Below are positions 5,755 to 6,496 of a stretch of 6,496 nt of DNA, one piece after another; positions within the stretch are counted from its first letter, which is position 1; the number at the start of each line of letters is the position of its first letter. Made by a program: the position numbers and the translations under genes. The notes beneath the pieces are model-generated. The model worked only from the letters and a program-made list of their open reading frames with translations. It had not been told where the DNA came from and did no database searches. The DNA is from Candidatus Aminicenantota bacterium (GTDB lineage: Bacteria; Acidobacteriota; Aminicenantia; UBA2199). Location of the stretch: assembly GCA_030671465.1 (NCBI GenBank), contig DAOVIP010000115.1, forward strand, positions 1 to 6,496, written 5' to 3'.

Positions 5755-5760
5755 CTCCTC
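5755..5760 (-). promoter_or_regulatory. Ribosome binding site deciding the TTG start of map
   Basis: GAGGAG is followed by the six-base spacer ATTGAA and then TTG at 5748. This supports the rare TTG initiation codon; the resulting N-terminus ([19 protein letters not shown]) aligns with normal type I enzymes. Confidence 0.75.
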
Positions 5761-5769
5761 AATTTTCCT

Positions 5770-6496
5770 CTACCGTCTCCCCCGGATTCGTCCCTTTCTT
5801 GAAAAACTCTCATAATTCCGCATGGTCAGCTGAGCTTCAATCTGCTGCACGGTATCCATGGCCACACCCACTACAATCAGGATCGAAGTGCCTCCAAAAT
5901 AAAATTGCACCCCCATTCCCTCGTAGAATATTTTCGGCAAATTGGCTTCCAGAAAATCCCCGATAAACGGAATAGCACCCACCTTGAAGCCGGTCATCAA
6001 AAATTCAGGGATCAATGCCACCAGGGCCAGATATATCGCCCCGATAAAAGTGAGTTTGGATAGTACATTGTCGATATATTCGGAGGTATTTTTCCCGGCC
6101 CTGATTCCCGGTATAAATCCACCGTATTTTTTCAAATTATCTGATACATCCTGGGGATTGAAAATAATGGATACGTAAAAATAGGTAAAGAAAACAATGG
6201 CGGTGATATAAATCAGGTTATACAAGGGCATACCCAAACCCAACTGACTTTGGATACTTTGGGCAATGGGATGCTTGATAAACCCGGCAATGGTTGCCGG
6301 AAAAGTGGTTACCGAAGCGGCAAAGATAATGGGGATGACTCCGCCTGTATTCACCTTCAGCGGTAAAAAAGTACTTTGACCTCCCATCATTCTTCTGCCC
6401 TGTATTCTTTTGGCATATGAGATGGGGCTTCGCCGTTGACCCATTTCAACAAAAACAATAAATCCGATAACACCCACCATCAAAACAATCAAAAAC
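5770..6496 (-). CDS. secY: Protein translocase subunit SecY (C-terminal part; 5' end outside window)
   Basis: SecY is the pore-forming subunit of the SecYEG channel in the inner membrane. Only the last 241 or so residues are here; the frame is open through base 6496, so the N-terminal half lies beyond the window. Seen in order: the end of TM6 (VLMVGVIGFIVFVEM), the QRRSPISYAKR cytoplasmic loop, GGQSTFLPLKVNTGGVIPIIFA leading into TM7 with FPATIAGF, TM8 (YNLIYITAIVFFTYFYVSIIF), the NPQDVSDNLKKYGGFIPGIRAG loop important for SecA and ribosome contact, TM9 (IGAIYLALVALIPEFL), and TM10 (FYFGGTSILIVVGVAMDTVQ) before the basic tail ending KGRIRGRR. The loop between TM9 and TM10 is about 20 residues longer than in E. 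coli. The first bases of the window end carry no start; a TTG at 6492 is internal. Confidence 0.97.
   Translation of the reverse strand, partial: FLIVLMVGVIGFIVFVEMGQRRSPISYAKRIQGRRMMGGQSTFLPLKVNTGGVIPIIFAASVTTFPATIAGFIKHPIAQSIQSQLGLGMPLYNLIYITAIVFFTYFYVSIIFNPQDVSDNLKKYGGFIPGIRAGKNTSEYIDNVLSKLTFIGAIYLALVALIPEFLMTGFKVGAIPFIGDFLEANLPKIFYEGMGVQFYFGGTSILIVVGVAMDTVQQIEAQLTMRNYESFSRKGRIRGRR

Overview
The window is the 3' part of a conserved bacterial ribosomal-protein superoperon plus the short gene string behind it. Every gene lies on the minus strand, so transcription runs from high to low coordinates: secY (truncated at the window edge), map, infA, rpmJ, rpsM, rpsK, rpsD, rpoA, rplQ, a tRNA-Gly gene, a bactofilin, a lipoate ligase/octanoyltransferase family enzyme, and the first 135 codons of a probable exported protein that leaves the window at base 1. 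Coding density is very high: the longest gap is 75 bases (rpsM-rpsK), and no stretch over 300 bases lacks a gene.

Organism: this is bacterial (secY-map-infA-rpmJ-rpsM-rpsK-rpsD-rpoA-rplQ order, strong GGAGG Shine-Dalgarno sites, a single rpoA with a C-terminal domain). A Gram-negative of the former Deltaproteobacteria (Desulfobacterota-like) fits best by protein flavour, the absence of adk between secY and map, and the bactofilin. That placement is inference from memory of family sequences and cannot be proven here. S4 and L36 both keep their zinc-binding Cys sets.

How the genes work together: SecY is the membrane translocation channel. Map removes N-terminal methionine from new proteins. 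IF1 takes part in initiation. L36, S13, S11, S4 and L17 are ribosome parts, and RpoA is the alpha subunit of RNA polymerase. The junctions are built for coupled translation: in four of them the stop codon overlaps the next gene's Shine-Dalgarno site, and two junctions are TAATG overlaps.

Downstream, tRNA-Gly(CCC) begins at the base directly after the rplQ stop codon, so the mRNA and the tRNA precursor share a boundary with no spacer. The bactofilin (cell-shape/envelope scaffold) and the LplA/LipM-type enzyme are joined by a TAATG overlap. The last, partial gene overlaps the enzyme gene by at least 59 bases and encodes a signal-peptide-like N-terminus followed by what looks like the start of a glycoside-hydrolase-type TIM barrel.

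I found no CRISPR array, mobile element, phage gene, convincing terminator or promoter. The window is mainly an ordinary housekeeping locus. The points worth a second look are the rplQ/tRNA abutment, the overlapping exported-protein gene, and the cysteine in the LplA/LipM-type enzyme.
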